Assembly: GCA_963693365.1 (NCBI GenBank)
Contig: CAVNZM010000014.1
Coordinates: 1,302,001 to 1,366,000, forward strand
Direction: 5' to 3'
Length of the DNA: 64,000 nucleotides
From: Amoebidium appalachense
Taxonomy: Eukaryota > Ichthyosporea
Positions 35,768 to 49,154 of the stretch are shown here, in pieces. The translations under genes were made by a program, and so were the position numbers. The notes beneath the pieces were generated by a model, which saw only the letters and a program-made list of their open reading frames with translations, was not told the origin of the DNA and searched no databases. Position 1 is the stretch's first letter, and each line of letters opens with the position of its first letter.

Positions 35768-38700
35768 CTATAATTTTGTAGTGATGTGTTTCTCAAGCCA
35801 ATCAATACATCTAATAAACAGGTCGTAGTTACGCGTGTTTAGTATAAAATCAAGGATGTTGTAATTTACAGGTAGGCTATCTTTCTGGGTGTCTGTTGTG
35901 AATGTGACGTGTGTGTGTTGCGGTATTATGTGGTCTATCAAACTACATTTGGCGATACATGACCGGTTAAACTGGTGTGTGTGTGTGTTGTTTGGGCATG
36001 CAAATGATGCCACCTTATACTTATTAGATCTCCACTGTATAGCACGTGTACAGTAAAAGCGTGGTAATTGATCAATAATACCATCAGCTAGAGAAAGACC
36101 AGTTCTACAGGAAGGTAATATGTATTTAGGTGTTATACACTTGCGAGTGCCATATTTGGCAATATGGTTGAGGCGGTCAGTATATATAAAACGAGACATA
36201 AGGCTTAGTTTTTCAAGGTGTATGCTTTCATCGGGTCTAGTGTCGTGTGGTATCTTTTTCCATTTGTTATATTGCGTGATTATCTTGTGATTGTGTACAT
36301 GTTTAATAAGTAAGTGGCAGTCCAAAGTCACACACACACTATTGCGGGGTTTATTTGTATTTGTGCCCAGGGGAGAAGGGGAGAGAGAGGGGAGGAAAGA
36401 GGGGAGAGGTGAGGAGGGGACAGGTCGGATAGAGAAGAGAGGGTGGGAGGGCAAATACTTCTTTAAGCGGCTTATGTGCTTATTGAATTTCAGCGCGAGG
36501 TGGGATACTCTAGCAGCTATTGGGACCAGACCATATATCGAGAGCGTTACAGGCCCAGGTTTACAACAGTTGTTAGATAGAAAGGAGGCAACTTCTGCTT
36601 CAAGGAAATTTGCCAAGGGTTTAAGCGCTCTAGTTCTCTCTTTCTTGATCCAAGCGGCGAGAAGGGGTAAACCATATTCACATGCCGGGAAGACAAAAGT
36701 GCGAATAAATGTAAGTCTAATAGAAGGATGGAGGGGTGTGTCTTTAAAAATATTAGCCGAGAAGAAAGCTAACCGCTTACGAGCCAACTCTACCCTCTTT
36801 TCGACCATATGGGGAAACATAACACCAACAGAATCAACCGGAACACCAAGATATTTGTATTCTGGAACTATAGGTACAGGTTTAGATGATAATGTAAATG
36901 TGTGTAAATTGTTAGCTATATCAGGTACAAGAACACCACATTTGTCTATGTTAAGGATCATAAGGTTTGCCTTGCACCACTCTGACACTACATCGAACAA
37001 TCTTTGCAGGCGTCTAGGGGTACGGGCAAGGAGGGACAGATCATCAGCATAGAGAAGTGCAGGCGGAAAGTTATTAATAGGGTCATCGTTTTCGGCGTAA
37101 ATCTTGACAGCCAAATCATCTATAAATAGGTTAAACAAAAAGGGGCTAAGCAATGAACCCTGCAAGAGACCTCTAGTACGAGCAAAACCATATGAAAGAT
37201 GCCCATTAACCACAGCTCTACCATAGGTTTGAGACAAGAGTGCTTCTAACAGAACACCAATGCAGTGTGGTACACCCCGTGCAGCAAGCTTTTCCCATAG
37301 GAGACCAGGGGAGACAGAATCGTAAGCAGTTTTCCAATCAATAAAGCCAACATATTGTGCACCAACTTGCATAGAATCGTGCAGTGCCATTATTTGAACA
37401 TAACATGAATTGTTTTTACGAAAAGCGGATTGGCATGGGTGTATGTGAAGAATAGATTGAAACCTAGGGTGATGTGCAAATAACCTAAGTAAGCAAGCTT
37501 CAAAGAATCTACGAACAACCTGGGTTAGTGTAATGGGGCGAAAGGATGATATGGGGCCCTCAGAGTCCTTCTTAACTATGGGGATCACTAAGGTATCTAA
37601 CCAAGATGACGGGACATGTCCACATTTAACACACCAAGAAAAGAGAGAGCTTAACATGATAGTAAGATCAGGTTTAATAGCACGATCACTTTCCTTTTGT
37701 GGGTAGGAGGGAACAAGGATTTTAAGAAACCCAGCAGGGAGTCCATCAGGTCCACAAGACTTACTAGAGCTATAACTAGATATCACAGACCATATGGCAT
37801 CGGGACTGAAAAAGGGGAGGATCGATTCTATGGGGATAGATGGGTCTACAGGCCACACAATAGGTTTCTGAGCGGGGGTCCTATCTTTAAACAGTTCCGA
37901 GAAATACTTATCAGAGTCTATGAGGGGGTCTCCAGTGGTATCACCAATAATACGAGCAGGGGGGCCAAATCGATTCATACTAGCAAGCCGGCGCAAGCTT
38001 TCCTTTTGAGACAGGGGTTCACCTAGTCTAGCGGGAGTGGTGTTTGGTAACAAGAGAGCATCGGGGTATTCCTTCCTACCACCGCCAGCATAATCACCGA
38101 GATCTATCAAATCATCAACAATAAAGTTAGTGCATGTATCTAGTACGAGATGTGAATCTGGCCTGGCTTGTGCAGATTCTAATAGGCGCATATATATAGG
38201 GTGTTTCGTAGCATAGCATACACATACATCAACTCTACCCCACTGTGACTTAAGCTGGGATAGACGGAGGCGAAAGGTGGGAGGGGGAGGGGGGAGCAGA
38301 TCAAGGGAGATCTTAGGTAGGAAAAGGATAGGAGAGTGGTCAGATGACCTAGAGAGGTTAGGAGGGAGAGAGAGTTTTGACATGGTTGATGGCCAAAAGG
38401 CCACTCCCCAGTCGGTGTTGTGGGCATGGGATATTTGAGGGAACCGCAAAGTGTGACTTTGGACATACCTTGCTAAAGGGATAGCACGCTCCGGGGGCTT
38501 AGATGGGTACCCGACACTCACTTGCAGTGTGTCTGTGTGGTGGAGTCGCGTGTTAAAATCACCTAAAATAACAGTGGACATTGGTAACTGTGACAACTCG
38601 TGAGTCAATTCGACAACCGACATAGATGGTGGGTAATATACAAAAGTAAAAACATTAGAAAGAAACTCTATAGAAACCGAGAATTCCGTTTTTGCTACCG

Positions 38701-38962
38701 GTTTGCACTTCACTCTCACGTGTGGTGCGGCAAGTACAATAATGCCTCGGTTTTTCGCGTAACCGGGGTGTGTGGATGTGTCGACCAATGTAGAGTTGAA
38801 TTTGTGGTGGTTTTTAAACTGTGTTTCGCAAATCACTGTAAACGTGTGGTTGTTTGTCTGTTGTTGTATGTAGCTGATTTTATCGTCGAGTGTCCCGGGG
38901 GGGAGGCCCTTTTGGGGGCCCAGTGTCCGAGCATTCCAGAAGAAGAAGGATAAATTAGGCAT
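35768..38962 (-). CDS. retrotransposon ORF2: endonuclease-reverse transcriptase
   Basis: This intact frame has 1064 codons. The N-terminal ~230 residues are an APE-like endonuclease (WNARTLG, CETQF, the GDFN motif, and SDHSPI at the end). The reverse transcriptase follows, with CGPDGLPAGF, SSFRPITL, GFIDWKTAYDSV, GLLQGSLLSPFLFNLFIDDL and the catalytic YADD. The C-terminal third contains a CC pair and basic helices. No RNase H motif is evident. The enzyme nicks target DNA and copies element RNA there by target-primed reverse transcription. The clade cannot be fixed without a tree. Confidence 0.95.
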   Translation of the reverse strand: MPNLSFFFWNARTLGPQKGLPPGTLDDKISYIQQQTNNHTFTVICETQFKNHHKFNSTLVDTSTHPGYAKNRGIIVLAAPHVRVKCKPVAKTEFSVSIEFLSNVFTFVYYPPSMSVVELTHELSQLPMSTVILGDFNTRLHHTDTLQVSVGYPSKPPERAIPLARYVQSHTLRFPQISHAHNTDWGVAFWPSTMSKLSLPPNLSRSSDHSPILFLPKISLDLLPPPPPTFRLRLSQLKSQWGRVDVCVCYATKHPIYMRLLESAQARPDSHLVLDTCTNFIVDDLIDLGDYAGGGRKEYPDALLLPNTTPARLGEPLSQKESLRRLASMNRFGPPARIIGDTTGDPLIDSDKYFSELFKDRTPAQKPIVWPVDPSIPIESILPFFSPDAIWSVISSYSSSKSCGPDGLPAGFLKILVPSYPQKESDRAIKPDLTIMLSSLFSWCVKCGHVPSSWLDTLVIPIVKKDSEGPISSFRPITLTQVVRRFFEACLLRLFAHHPRFQSILHIHPCQSAFRKNNSCYVQIMALHDSMQVGAQYVGFIDWKTAYDSVSPGLLWEKLAARGVPHCIGVLLEALLSQTYGRAVVNGHLSYGFARTRGLLQGSLLSPFLFNLFIDDLAVKIYAENDDPINNFPPALLYADDLSLLARTPRRLQRLFDVVSEWCKANLMILNIDKCGVLVPDIANNLHTFTLSSKPVPIVPEYKYLGVPVDSVGVMFPHMVEKRVELARKRLAFFSANIFKDTPLHPSIRLTFIRTFVFPACEYGLPLLAAWIKKERTRALKPLANFLEAEVASFLSNNCCKPGPVTLSIYGLVPIAARVSHLALKFNKHISRLKKYLPSHPLFSIRPVPSSPLPSFLPSLSPSPLGTNTNKPRNSVCVTLDCHLLIKHVHNHKIITQYNKWKKIPHDTRPDESIHLEKLSLMSRFIYTDRLNHIAKYGTRKCITPKYILPSCRTGLSLADGIIDQLPRFYCTRAIQWRSNKYKVASFACPNNTHTHQFNRSCIAKCSLIDHIIPQHTHVTFTTDTQKDSLPVNYNILDFILNTRNYDLFIRCIDWLEKHITTKL

Positions 38963-39929
38963 CGGTTTGGTCCGACACCTGTGGGGTTGGTTCCCACTTG
39001 TCGCTTACGGGGTCGTATGCACGACCTTCCGCCAGCGCGAACAGTTCGCAGAAGAGCTCGATTTCCATCTCGCATCGGCGTTTGCGCTCGAGCAGTTTCT
39101 CACCAGAAAACATTGGTTCCTTCGTGTCCGTGTCTATCACGCTCGTAGCATCGTTTTCCAACTTTGCGAGGAACTCTTTTGCCTTGCTGATGCGTACACG
39201 ACAACGTGTGGCGCACGCATTCTTAGCAGACACTTTACGTTCTTTGTCTGCTTTCTGAATGTTTTCCGGCGCGCATGGGTCGTAGCTTGGGAGGTGGGTG
39301 AAGAAGCTTCCACACCCCTTTGTCGCGTCACGGATGAACGCACGGTTATAGTCGCCCCGTACTGCTACTTCCAGCACATCGTATCCAATGAAGGACAGAC
39401 AAAGGATGCGAGAGCACCGGAAGCCGAGAGCCTTGAAGATGGACCACATGGCCCTGTGTGGGCGTCTGCCGTGCTTGACTTTGAAATACACCCTCTCGTA
39501 TTTGGGTGGGATGTTGATGTTACCGTTTGCTTGGGTGTTCCCCTTAGCCGGCGGTTTGGGAGGGGAGTTGCGGCGGTACTCGTTGCCTGCAAGAATGCTG
39601 GCATATGTTTCCTTGGCAATTTGGCGGAGCTCGGGTGTTTTACGAGAGTTCGCATATTCTAGGAACTCTGCCGGGAGCTGTGCTTCCGGTCCTGTGTTGT
39701 TTTGTGTTGGGGTGGAAATGTCTCCGTCGCGAGATGTTTGCTCATGAGTTTTGGGGTTTTGCGATCCACTAATGTTTAGCTGGGCTGTGAGTGAATCAAT
39801 GGTGAGCTTGAGTTGGGTATTTTCTGTTTGGAGTTTTTCTATCATGTTCTTGAGTGGTAACAGCTCATTTAGCTGTTTCTTAACGAGGGCAAGTTCTGCC
39901 AGTACTGTATCAACCGAAAGTTTCGGCAT
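38955..39929 (-). CDS. retrotransposon ORF1 protein
   Basis: This 324-residue frame starts with ATG at 39929. The N-terminus is a heptad-like coiled coil (residues ~8-55, LVKKQLNELLPLKNMIEKL), followed by a polar linker and a basic C-terminal half with several Cys residues. I cannot pick out a canonical CCHC knuckle or RRM by eye. It is expected to bind element RNA. The stop codon overlaps the ORF2 start (GATGCCTAA, an 8-nt overlap), which suggests ORF2 is translated by reinitiation. Confidence 0.8.
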   Translation of the reverse strand: MPKLSVDTVLAELALVKKQLNELLPLKNMIEKLQTENTQLKLTIDSLTAQLNISGSQNPKTHEQTSRDGDISTPTQNNTGPEAQLPAEFLEYANSRKTPELRQIAKETYASILAGNEYRRNSPPKPPAKGNTQANGNINIPPKYERVYFKVKHGRRPHRAMWSIFKALGFRCSRILCLSFIGYDVLEVAVRGDYNRAFIRDATKGCGSFFTHLPSYDPCAPENIQKADKERKVSAKNACATRCRVRISKAKEFLAKLENDATSVIDTDTKEPMFSGEKLLERKRRCEMEIELFCELFALAEGRAYDPVSDKWEPTPQVSDQTDA

Positions 39930-39942
39930 GGTTGTTATTGTG

Positions 39943-41972
39943 TATAGCTCTAGTAAATATTGTGGACCTGATGGACTTCCTGCTGGGTTTCTTAAAATCC
40001 TTGTTCCCTTCTACCCACAAAAGGAAAAAATCGTGCTATTAAACCTGATCCTACTATTATGTTAAGCTCTCTCTTTTCTTGGTGTCTTAAGGGGCCCTTA
40101 AATGTGGACATGCCCCGTCATCTTGGTTAGATACCTTAGTGATCCCCATAGTTAAGAAGGACTCTGAGGGCCCCCCATCATCTTTTCGCCCCCATCACAC
40201 TAACCCAGGTTGTTCGTAGATTCTTTGAAGCTTGCTTACTTAGGTTATTTGCACATCACCCTAGGTTTCAACCTATTCTTCACATACACCCATGCCAATC
40301 CGCTTTTCGTAAAAACAATTCATGTTATGTTCAAATAATGGCACTGCGCGATTCTATGCAAGTTGGTGCACGATATGTTGGTTTTATTGATTGGGAAACT
40401 GCTTACAATTCTGTCTCCCCTGGTCTCCTAAGGGAAAAGCTTGTTGCACGGGGTGTACCACACTGCATTGGTGTTTTGTTAGAAGCACTCTTGTCTCAAA
40501 CCTATGGTAGAGCTGTGGTTAATGGGCACCTTTCATATGGTTTTGCTCGTACTATAGGTCTCTTGCAGGGTTCATTGCTTAGCCCCTTTTTGTTTAACCT
40601 ATTTATAGATGATTTGGCTGTCAAGATTTATGCCGAAAATGGTGACCCTATTAATAACTTTCCGCCTGCACTTCTCTATGCTGATGATCTGTCCCTCCTT
40701 GCCCGTACCCCTAGACGCCTGCAAAGATTGTTCGATGTAGTGTCAGAGTGGTGCAAGGCAAACCTTATGATCCTTAACATAGACAAATGTGGTGTTCTTG
40801 TACCTGATATAACTAACAATTTACACACATTTACATTATCATCTAAACCTGTACCTATAGTTCCAGAATACAAATATCTTGGTGTTCCGGTTAATTCTGT
40901 TGGTGTTATGTTTTCCCATATGGTCGAAAAGAGGGTAGAGCTGGCTCGTAAACGGTTAGCTTTCTTCTCGGGTAATATTTTTAAAGACACACCCCTCCAT
41001 CCTTCTATTAGACTTACATTTATTCGCACTTTTGTCTTCCCGGCATGTGAATATGGTTTACCCCTTCTCGCCGCTTGGATCAAGAAAGAGAGAACTAGAG
41101 CGCTTAAACCCTTGGCAAATTTCCTTGAAGCAGAAGTTGCCTCCTTTCTATCTAACAACTGTTGTAAACCTGGGCCTGTAACGCTCTCGATATATGGTCT
41201 GGTCCCAATAGCTGCTAGAGTATCCCACCTCGCGCTGAAATTCAATAAGCACATAAGCCGCTTAAAGAAGTATTTGCCCTCCCACCCTCTCTTCTCTATC
41301 CGACCTGTCCCCTCCTCACCTCTCCCCTCTTTCCTTCCCTCTCTCTCTCCTTCTCCCCCGGGCACAAATACAAAATAAACCCCCCAAAAGTGTGCGTGTA
41401 TCTTTGGACTGCCACTTACTTATTAGACATGTACACAATCACAAGATAATTACGCAATATATAGCAAATGGAAAAAGATACCACACGACACCAGACCCGA
41501 TGAAAGCATACACCTTGAAAAACTGCCTTATGTCTCGTTTTATATATGTATAATGACCGCCTTAACCATATTGCCAAATATGGCACTCGCAAATGTGTAA
41601 CACCTAAATACATATTACCTTCCTGTAGAATTGGTCTTTCTCTAGCTGATGGTATTATTGATCACATACCACGCTTTTACTGTACACGTGCTATACAGTG
41701 GAGACCTAATAAGTATAAGGTGGCATCGTTTGCATGCCCAAACAACACACACACACACACCAGTTTAAACGGTCATGTATAGCCAAATGTAGTTTGATAG
41801 ACCACATAATACCGCAACACACACACGTCACATTCACTGACACCCAGAAAGAAAGATAGCCTACCTGAAAATTACAACATCCTTGATTTTATACTAAACA
41901 CGCGTAACTACGACCTGTTTATTAGATGTATTGATTGGCTTGAGAAACACATTATTACAAAATTAATTCTAG

Positions 41973-42003
<31 letters not shown>

Positions 42004-42297
42004 GCACGCACGCACGCACACACACACACACACACACGCACAACCAGCTGATACCGAGTGTCCCAGGGGAGCCCGAAAAAAAAACCAAAAAAAAAAAACG
42101 GGGAACCCCAACTAATTGATTTCTCTTAGTCTTTATGGTGTCTCGTAGAGAAAGTAAACCCTGATATATAATCATCACCCGACATCTATGTACGTGATCT
42201 TGATATACCGCTGAGGGGATAATCCGAGCAAAAACCCCCCATACCTGAGACTGGTCTCTCTTTGCCTCGAGTAAACAGCGTAAACCCCCCCCCCCCC
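39943..42297 (+). mobile_element. non-LTR retrotransposon copy B, 3' part
   Basis: The sequence continues copy B from reverse transcriptase motif CGPDGLPAGF to the 3' end. It holds an open segment at 40338-41378 with YADD, broken frames on both sides, the (CA)n-containing 3' UTR at about 41975-42040, and the same GCGTAAACCCC terminus as copy A, followed by extra Cs. The frameshifts at ~40040 and ~41380 show that it is dead. With 35175-35415 it forms one older 5'-truncated copy into which copy A jumped. Confidence 0.9.
40338..41378 (+). pseudogene. reverse transcriptase fragment of copy B
   Basis: This 346-codon open segment is nearly identical to the central RT and thumb region of copy A ORF2, including YADD. 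The frame is lost upstream in the CGPDG to FRPIT stretch and downstream after the Pro/Ser-rich SPLPSFLPSLSPSP segment. It is a remnant, not a separate gene. Confidence 0.85.
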
Positions 42298-42714
42298 ATT
42301 GTATTTATGGGCAAGTTTTTACCAAATGTACACTTTGGTGTCACAGAAGTGAAGTTTGCAGCCGTTTATTGTTGACTTGATCATGAGGGTTTACACACTT
42401 TTTATTGCGCAAAACTGAGACGTGAGATCCACTGTGAAAAGGGCGTCATGCTAATAAGCTGCCCTATTCCTAAAACAGGAGATATTTCAAGACATAAATA
42501 TATATAATCGAAGGTTAGGTCGATCTTGACTTGCGATTGGTTCCGATCGCAGATCAAAGCCTTGGCCTTCGGGAAAACTTCATGAAGCCCCATGGCCACC
42601 GGTAATTACTTATTTAGCGCTAGCAGGTGCTGATGATTATAACTAGGGATTTCTGTTTGGAATAGAAATAGGTGCTAGCTGCCTCCCTCTTAGTATACGC
42701 CAGAGCTATAGAAA
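42298..42714. other. short spacer before DNLZ gene
   Basis: This unique sequence lies between the retrotransposon end and the DNLZ start codon and should include the DNLZ promoter. An inverted CCAAT motif (ATTGG) lies near 42537. I see no clear TATA box. Confidence 0.4.
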
Positions 42715-43095
42715 ATGGTTGTAGCAAGGCTAGCAGCATGCGTCACTCGAGCAGCAGTAAGGCCAGGTGGGTCTTGCGCACCCATTTCTCCCTTCTTCTC
42801 TGGGCTGCTTCGTCCATTCTCCCCTCCCCCCCCCCCCCCCTTCCCCCCCCCCCACCCCCTCCGCCCCTCCCCTTTCCTCCCCTTCCCCCTCAGCCACCAC
42901 CACCATCCCGACTACCCCTCAACCAGCATCTCCCACCATCCTTCGTCTAGCATGCACGAACTCACGCACAAACACCAACACGCACGCACCCACGCACGCA
43001 CAGACGCATGCACGCACGCGTACACACACACACCAACACACGCACACACACACACACACACACACGCACACACGCACACACGCACACACGCACAT

Positions 43096-43175
<80 letters not shown>

Positions 43176-44248
43176 AACACACACAAACACACACACACAC
43201 ACACACACACAACCTGACACATCTCCCATCCACCACCCCACTCGCCCCCACCCCCGTCCCCACCTAGCCAACCACCCACATCGGTACACATATATGTACG
43301 CATGCGCACAAGCACTCGTACACACCTGCCCGCTACACCTGCACCTCCCTCATACGCACGCTTGGCATTACTATTCGGTATTTGACCTAAGAATGGCTGT
43401 TTTATTTTCCAATCCACAGTGAGCCATCATGCAGCCACAGCCGCCTGTGGGGGCATTCGGTGTGTTCGTTCTTCAGCCCTAGTGGCCCAGAAAGCACAAA
43501 GACAGGTGGGTTGACATGTACTCGGGATAGCTATGGTTGAGTAGACGGTTTGTTTTTTGCTTTCCACCCCCCTCCCTTACCCCCTGCCCCCCACGCCAAC
43601 CTTCTGTTTTCTTTTTTATAACCCCGAAGTCGAGGGCAGGGAGAGAGGAGGGGAAGGGTTCCCAGGGGGGGGGGAGGAAGGGGGGGGGTTACTTTCGAGG
43701 GCAAACACACGACACACGCTACGAAAGTATTGTCTGTTTCAGATCACTCGTCTGTTGATGTGCTGTGTGTGGTTAGTTGTGTCCGTTAAGTGGTTTCTGG
43801 GTTTCAGTTCAGTGGGGGGATGTATGATTAAGGGCTGAAGTCTGATGCAGGGAAGAGCAGGGAGACTACCTTTCTCTTAGTGTCAAGTAATGTTTTACAT
43901 GCTTCATTTTAAGCGTATTTAGAACAGGCTGTCTGCACTCCATATTTTTCGTTATTATCCCCCCCCCCCCCCCCCCCTCCCCCCCCCTCTCCAGCGCTTT
44001 CCTTTCCCCGGAGTGATCTACCAACTGAACACTCGAGCGTTTATGGTACCTATAACGCCATGGAATCATCATGATGTGACAGTGAAAATACTATGCATGG
44101 AATTGATATGGCAGAGGAAAATAATGTGAAATGGAAGAATGATTTTTGAATTACGATGTGTCAAACAGGCAGCGGTGGCCCCACTTCTTCAGTTTTGTCC
44201 TTCGGTTAGGTGGTACTGCTCAGCCGGCAATAACGACAGTAAGCCCCT

Positions 44249-44279
<31 letters not shown>

Positions 44280-44902
44280 TCCGGCCTCTCCCCCCTCCTC
44301 CCTTCTCCACAAACACGACACACGCAAACACAGGCACAGCCCGACAACCACCCTTATCCGGTGGCGCACATTTGCACATGTACACTGTTGTACGTTTCTC
44401 GGCAGGGTTTGCTGCAAGTTGCTTGTAGTTAGCGTACACATATGATACATAGGGGGCTTGCAGGTACGAGCATGAAAGGAGATAGAAACGGGTTGTGGTG
44501 TTCTTCAGATGCCATGCTTACCCAGACTATATGAATAAGTAAAAATATTTAGATTAGTAGCAAAAAATGAATAATAGCGAATAGATAGTAAGGAAGCCCA
44601 TGAGTAATGAACGAGCACACTCATATCAGCAGCCACCATGTGCATCCTACCAACCAACCAAAACAACAGAGCAAGAATAGAAGGCGACATGTCTCTCTCC
44701 TTGCTTTCCTCCCCCAGCAAATTGGTGCATGGTTATGCTCTAAACTGGTGCACTTGTGTGCACGTTCTAACTACACGATTTACGACACCGTTTTTATTTA
44801 CCACTCGGTTTAGCCACCTATTTTGACACCCACACCACCCCCACCAGACAACGAAACACCAGCAACACCTGAAGGCACACCATTACAGACTGTAAGCAAA
44901 AA

Positions 44903-44936
<34 letters not shown>

Positions 44937-45677
44937 CCCGGGGGCCCCGCTGGGGGGGCGTCCTTCCACTTCTTCCCACTTCCCAGGTTCAGGCAATTTG
45001 GTGACCCCAAGGAGGGTGTATTTTTCAGCATTCTACATCCCCCGCCTCCCCCCGGGCACCCCTGAGAATGGATTTGCTTATTGTGCATATTCTTTTTGTG
45101 TGGTTTGCACTCTGCATCGTATTGTCCGGTTTTTATGTGCACTTCGTACTTTATAGCGCATTTACTTTCTCCCCCCCTCCCCCAGGCGGGCGGGCCCCAA
45201 CTTACCCCACATTCAACAGTCCCCCCCCCCCCCCCCCCCCCCCCCCTTGTGCGCATGGCTGATGTTGCATACTTGAATGTTTGCCTTTGCATGTGTCCTG
45301 CACCATTCTTCTCATCGTGTATGCGTACTTCGTACTGTGTTCCGCATTCAAACCCCCCCCCCCCCCCCCACCACCACCGCCACCAAAAAAAAAAAAAAAA
45401 AAAAGCCAAGAAAGGAAAAACGGAAAGAAAAAACGAGAAGGAGAAGAATTCCCCTTCGTTTGACACCTGGTGCATGTTCTTGCATAGCACATGATTTGAG
45501 GTAAAGCACTTTTGTTGTCTTGGTGATGGCCAAGACGGTTTGGATGTGTAGCCTGAGGTATGCTAGCTCTTCCCTGGCTTTTTCTCTCTCTCGACCTGCA
45601 ATCTGCGTGCTTGGGTGGGCGTTTACTTACATTTCCCCTCTGCCCCCTCCCCCTCTGCTCCTCCACATTCCCGTCAT

Positions 45678-45762
<85 letters not shown>

Positions 45763-45779
45763 ACACACACACTCTCTAA

Positions 45780-45814
<35 letters not shown>

Positions 45815-45844
45815 CACGCACGCACGCACGCACGCACACACGCA

Positions 45845-45876
<32 letters not shown>

Positions 45877-46784
45877 CACACACACACAGCTAGCCAGCAT
45901 TAAGCCGCGCATGCACATAGCCTTCACATGCAATGTCTGCAAGCAGAGAGTGGGTCGATCGTTCAGCAAGCGATCATACACACACGGTGTCGTCATTATC
46001 ACATGTCCGGGTTGCCACGTATACCCCCTCCCCCCCCCCCCCCCCCCCCCCCCCCCTCTTCCCCTTTCCCGTCCTCTGCATTTGCATGCAGTAGGCACCC
46101 CATGTGGCTGGGCCCTCCTCATTATGCAAAGTCTGTGTGCGCGCTCTTTTTTTGTAAACAACCGATTTTCTAGTACGTCGTGAATGTTTACTTTATTTTC
46201 TTGGACACCTTCTAGGTTATTCCTCTCTCTCTCTGCCCTTTGCCATGCGTGCTTCTTGTTTGGTCTAAGTTTTTTGCATGTTTCTTCATATCTTGTATGG
46301 TGTTTGTCTTTGTACATGCAATACATACACACGATGTTGTTGCAAGGGCCGTTGATGGACTTTCCTCTACTCCCCCCCCCCCCCCCCCCCCTCCCCCCCC
46401 CCCCCCCTTTTTTTTTTGTCCTTCAGAGGATACATATACACCCCCTCTCCCCCTTCTCCCCCCTCCCCTCCCCCCCCCCCTCCCCCCTCAAACTTTCCGT
46501 CAAACTCCACACATACTGAGAGGGAAACATGGAAGGAAGTTCAACTTTGTGAAGAGAATGAAACGCCTGCTGCAAGCCATCTGACCGTTGGTGGGTTTGC
46601 CCACAGAGCCGGCACCTGATTGCAGACAACCTTGGTTGGTTTAAGGACGTAAAGGGCAGGAACATAGAGGTGGGTGCCTGCCTTTTATGGCATATAGCCA
46701 TTTATGGATGGAATGGACTTGCGGTTGTAGCTGGGTTGATTAAGTCCTTTCCCTTACCCCTTTCCTGCCTGTGTTACTGCCTGC

Positions 46785-46852
<68 letters not shown>

Positions 46853-47244
46853 AAAAACAAAAACAAAAAAAACATATACTTAAGTACCCACACACTCCGC
46901 CACCACCCTTAGTGCCGCACCGGTGTACGCGCCCGACCGGTGTACGCACCCGTGCACACAAGATACAACACAGTTTTACTGCACGAGTCGATAATCCCCC
47001 CCCCCCCCCCCCCCTCCCCCCCCTCCCCTCCCCCCCGGGACTCTGCTTGTTATGAATGCTCTTTATGTGTGGTTTGCACTCTGCATCGTGTTGTCCGTTC
47101 TTTATATGTACTCTGTAGTTTGTGGCACATTTGACGTTTCCCCCCCTTACCCCCCCCCCCCCCTCCCCTCCTCCTCCTCCTCCTTAGATGCTCCCCCGTT
47201 TCCACACATGCACAAGGTGACACAGATACACACGCACTAGCACG

Positions 47245-47281
<37 letters not shown>

Positions 47282-47689
47282 ACACACATACGCGCGCGCG
47301 CACACACACACACACACACATGCACACCCCCACACATGCACACATGCACACACGGAAACACACACACAAACACACACCACACACTCACCCCCCCCCCGCC
47401 TCCCCTCCCCCCCCCTTCTCCCCCCGCCTGCCCGCCCACGCACCCACCCACCCCCTCCCCTTACACATAGCCCCACACACGTACACACACACACACCATG
47501 TTCCCTGACCATCATATACTCTTACAGGAAATTATGGCAAACAAAGGAGAAAGAGCCCAGCGGCTTTTATTCAATGGTGAGGAAACCATCGAAATCGACC
47601 CGGACCAGCTTGCAAACGGCAACCACAAAGACCCCCAAGATCCGGACACAAAGACGGAACATTCGCAAAATGATTCCTCTAAGCCGTAG
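42715..47689 (+). CDS. DNLZ: DNL-type zinc finger protein (mitochondrial Hsp70 escort protein)
   Basis: Five exons: 42715-42766, 43420-43505, 45890-46018, 46607-46669 and 47528-47689. All phases agree and give 163 residues. Exons 1-2 form a classic mitochondrial presequence rich in Ala, Arg and Ser with no acids ([17 protein letters not shown]). Exon 3 carries FTCNVC and [10 protein letters not shown], the four zinc-binding cysteines. Exon 4 carries [10 protein letters not shown], the signature that names the family. Exon 5 is a family-like acidic tail ending at TAG. Zim17/HEP proteins keep mitochondrial Hsp70 soluble and assist protein import and folding in the matrix. The acceptor of exon 3 lies in a (CA)n tract. 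Intron 2 (43506-45889) and intron 4 carry copies of a dispersed repeat. Confidence 0.93.
43020..43212 (+). repeat. (CA)n microsatellite in DNLZ intron 1
   Basis: CA repeats with ACGC variants, 200 bp before exon 2 of the DNLZ gene. Confidence 0.95.
45062..45356 (+). repeat. dispersed repeat, two units, between C runs
   Basis: Two related ~100-bp units (about 45062-45175 and 45248-45352) share cores such as GTACTTCGTACT and each end in a C run. They match, in opposite orientation, the units at 51166-51475. They lie in intron 2 of the DNLZ gene. Confidence 0.7.
45679..45889 (+). repeat. (CA)n-(GA)n-(CA)n-(CGCA)n block forming DNLZ exon 3 acceptor
   Basis: The last CA units end in CACAG at 45889, the acceptor of the zinc-binding exon. 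No ordinary pyrimidine tract lies between. Confidence 0.9.
47040..47145 (+). repeat. dispersed repeat unit in DNLZ intron 4
   Basis: The unit contains TGTGTGGTTTGCACTCTGCA, also present at about 45098-45117, followed by a similar TTGTCCG...TTTATATG block, then a C run. Its reverse complement resembles 50415-50530. Confidence 0.7.

Positions 47690-49154
<1,465 letters not shown>

Larger units (their letters stand above)
35416..39944 (-). mobile_element. full-length APE-type non-LTR retrotransposon, copy A
   Basis: This ~4.5-kb element lies on the minus strand and is inserted in copy B. It has a very short 5' leader, ORF1 (39929-38955), ORF2 (38962-35768) and a ~350-bp 3' UTR. The UTR contains a (CA)n tract, an A run of about 45 (T run at 35611-35657 on the plus strand), and a terminus ending in CAGCGTAAACCCCC. 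Both ORFs are open, so it may be recent or active. There is no terminal poly(A). The possible target-site duplication is only about 3 bp (TAT). Confidence 0.9.

Noticed and set aside
36291-37052. 253-codon plus-strand frame inside the retrotransposon
   Set aside because: It is exactly antisense to the reverse transcriptase. The mirror frame 40676-41365 in copy B has the same explanation.
38967-39662. 231-codon plus-strand frame opposite ORF1
   Set aside because: Antisense shadow of retrotransposon ORF1.
35175-42297. Two independent retrotransposon insertions in inverted orientation
   Set aside because: The plus-strand pieces are adjacent parts of one element, so a nested insertion explains them better.
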